In this document: positions 56,740 through 58,691 of the stretch, piece by piece | Layout of the letters: each line of letters opens with the position of its first letter | Numbering within the stretch: the first letter of the stretch is position 1 | Assembly: GCA_014904985.1 (NCBI GenBank) | Contig: MU129002.1 | Coordinates: 1-58,691 of the forward strand | Source: Hydnum rufescens UP504 | Lineage: Eukaryota > Basidiomycota > Agaricomycetes > Cantharellales > Hydnaceae | Length of the DNA: 58,691 nucleotides | Direction: 5' to 3' | Notes under the pieces: generated by a model | Seen by the model: the letters and a program-made list of their open reading frames with translations, nothing else | What the model was told of the DNA's origin: nothing | The model's database searches: none | Translations under genes and position numbers: made by a program

Positions 56740-57950
56740 CGACATTGCGTGCAAGCCATTCCACCAAAGGGACACACGTCGCTGGCTTTGTGTCAGCTGC
56801 AGTCCAGCAGACACTCCAGCAGCACCCTCCCCCTACCCAGTCTGCTCACGAGGCCAAGGGAGCTGACCCTGAACCATTCTCTGGAAATCGGAAGAAAATG
56901 GAGAGTTTCCTATGCTCCATCTGGCTGAACATTGCCCTCCAACCTAGAGTCTATCCAACAGAGTTGCACAAAATCCTGTACACACTCTCCTGGATGAAGG
57001 ATGGAACTGCCAGAGCATGGGCAGAAAGTCTCTCCACCTCCTTCCTAGATCTGGAAACCCACAATCCATACAAGACCTTTGAAGGGTTCCTGGTTGCCTT
57101 TGAAAGCGCTTTCAGAGAACCAGACTGGGAGTTCACTGCACGATCCCAACTCCAGAATCTGAAACAAGGGAAGATGTCTGCAGAGGAATACACCGCACAC
57201 TTCAACACCTTGGCAGGATGAACCAGATTCGGAGAGGAAGTGTTGATTGATGCATATCAGCAGGGCCTCAATGAAAGACTGTTGGAAAAAATGCACCTCA
57301 GTGATCTGCCGGAGACACTCGGAGGATGGCAGGACACAGCATGGCATCTGGATAACCTATATCTCTGGTTCCGACAAGCCACATCCGGTACAACCCCATA
57401 CACTCTGAGAAACCCCCCAACATCCATGGAGAAACCCTGGACAGCAGCACCTGTCACCCCTAGACCAACCACACTCCCTCCTGCACCGACACCCTCCTCA
57501 TCGACTTCATTCACTCCCATGGATGTAGACTCGACTCAGAAATGAGAGGCATGACAGTGTTATAACTGTCAAGAGTTGGGACACATCTCTTGTGACTGTC
57601 CCCACCTGTGGAAGCCACAACAATTCATCCACACCATGGAAGACATTGGAGCAATCATCTATGAGGAGTTATGGAAACTATTCCCAGCTCTGAAGAATGC
57701 CTCAGAAGCTCAGTGATCACCTCTGCAGGATTTTCCCAATGGTCAGCAGTGAAGGATGTGTCCTGCCTGACCAACAGATTCTCCTCTCTCAAAAACTGTA
57801 CATATGGAGTTGGAAATGACACGTTTTTCTCTGACAATGAGAGTGACGAATCTGAAAGCGTATCAACTGAGGTTGACCCTGTCTACAACCCTCCCCCTTC
57901 TATCCGCCTCCTTTCCGAAGACCCCAGCCGTCAGGCGTTTAGCTCAGGTT
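56740..57950 (+). pseudogene. Gypsy gag, second copy of element 1 type
   Basis: Plus strand, nearly identical to the gag at 45759-47074 from GGGACACACGTCGCTGG onward. Contains GADPEPFSGNRKKMESFLCS, FESAFREPDWEFTARSQLQN, in-frame TGA stops at 57219 and 57543, and an intact knuckle CYNCQELGHISCDC (about 57555-57600). The N-terminal coiled coil is missing: 56735 is a breakpoint. It is cut at about 57950 by a foldback element. Confidence 0.85.
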
Positions 57951-58370
57951 TAACCAAGGTTCAAACTTGAAATCATGAGCCCCTTCAGACAGGAGAAATA
58001 TCTGAGCTCAACACTGATTTAACCATAATCCAGAATGAGTCATCAATTCTGGCAAGTTCCAGAATTATGTAAGCAGGTTCCTTGGGTGAGAAATATGTTA
58101 CTTTGAAGTGAAGTTATACATAAAACCTCATGAACAGTTATATTGACTATACATAGTCTATGTATAGTCAATATAAACTTTGTATGAGGTTTTATGTTTA
58201 ACTTCACTTCAAAGTAACCCATTTCTCCACCAAAAAACCTGCTTACATAATTCTGGAACTTGCCAGAATTAATGACTCATTCTGATTATGGTTAAAATCA
58301 GTGTTGAGCTCAGATATTTCTCATGTCTGAGGGGCTCATGATTTCAGGTTTGAACCTGGTTTAAACCTGA
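57945..58370. repeat. Foldback element 2 (arms about 200 bp)
   Basis: Inverted repeat centred at 58155 (TATATTGACTATACATAG / CTATGTATAGTCAATATA). Arms share GAAATCATGAGCCCC, TATCTGAGCTCAACACTGAT and TTCTGGCAAGTTCCAGAATT with few mismatches. No ORF. Outer ends merge into GGTTTAAACC motifs. Confidence 0.85.
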
Positions 58371-58515
58371 ACCTAACCTGAACCTGAAAACATGGGGCCC
58401 AAAACCTGAACCTGACCTGAGGAAAATTACATGAAACCTGACCCCAATGGAACCTGACTTGGATCAGGTTCAGTTTGAGCTCAGGTTTTCCAGGGTTGTA
58501 ACCTAACTTCAGCAA
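58345..58515. repeat. GGTTTAAACCTGAACC-rich block
   Basis: Second copy of the motif family at 32358-33031, ending GCAACCATAA as there. Confidence 0.65.
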
Positions 58516-58691
58516 CCATAATTCTTTAAACACAGCCACCTTCAGAAAGGTATAAAAGCTGGTAGATTCTCCTGTACCCCCATCTCCTCACTACTGGAAT
58601 AAACTACTGTCTACAAATCTGCTTGCATCTGAAGAGAGTACTGATCTAAAGCCATCTGGAGCTAAGTCATATGCAAGGTTGTTAAGACTAA
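58516..58691 (+). repeat. LTR D, partial third copy (runs off the window)
   Basis: Matches 42385-42565, including AAAGGTATAAAAGC and CATCTGGAGCTAAGTCAT. The part upstream of the TATA box is missing. Confidence 0.75.

Overview
The window is nuclear DNA of a filamentous basidiomycete, most likely an Agaricomycete and possibly Rhizoctonia-like (inference only). The evidence is short spliceosomal introns of about 50-75 bp, a typical fungal gene set, and LTR retrotransposons of Copia and Gypsy type with a pogo-like DNA transposon. There are two 25-N assembly gaps and many one-base indels between otherwise identical copies, so the assembly is noisy.

Region 1-20.1 kb is gene-bearing. In order it holds: the 3' part of an old yellow enzyme (+), a FAM192A/NIP30-like protein (-), a Nopp140/SRP40 C-terminal-domain protein (+), inositol-pentakisphosphate 2-kinase IPK1 (-), a multi-pass membrane protein (-), lumazine synthase RIB4 (+), and the polyphosphoinositide phosphatase FIG4. 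FIG4 is present as a partial, rearranged third copy next to a gap, one indel-riddled copy and one intact copy in direct tandem. Two of these genes bear on inositol phosphates and phosphoinositides (IPK1, FIG4); nothing suggests an operon or functional cluster.

Region 20.1-58.7 kb is a repeat graveyard with little CpG. It contains a decayed RecQ-type helicase fragment, several decayed Copia elements, two Gypsy families, solo LTRs nested in each other, a pogo-like transposon with clear TIRs and TA target duplication, and two large foldback elements.

The most unusual content is a family of about 22 repeated cassettes spread over four array systems (21.4-23.0, 28.4-38.6, 41.0-45.7 and 49.5-50.0 kb). 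Each cassette looks like an exon plus an intron. A first hairpin (CCACACACCC...GGGTGTGTGG) ends the exon-like part 5-20 nt before a GTAAGT-type donor. A second hairpin (AAAAGAGCAGC...GCTGCTCTTTT) lies in the intron-like part, followed by a CTAAC/CTAAT branch-like site and TTATTATTCTAG. The second hairpin changes sequence between units with compensating changes on both arms. Two of the systems are mirror-symmetric, with minus units, a palindromic centre, then plus units. I do not recognise this as a described element; it resembles introner-like elements or a family of spliced hairpin RNAs, and is the best candidate here for an undescribed system.
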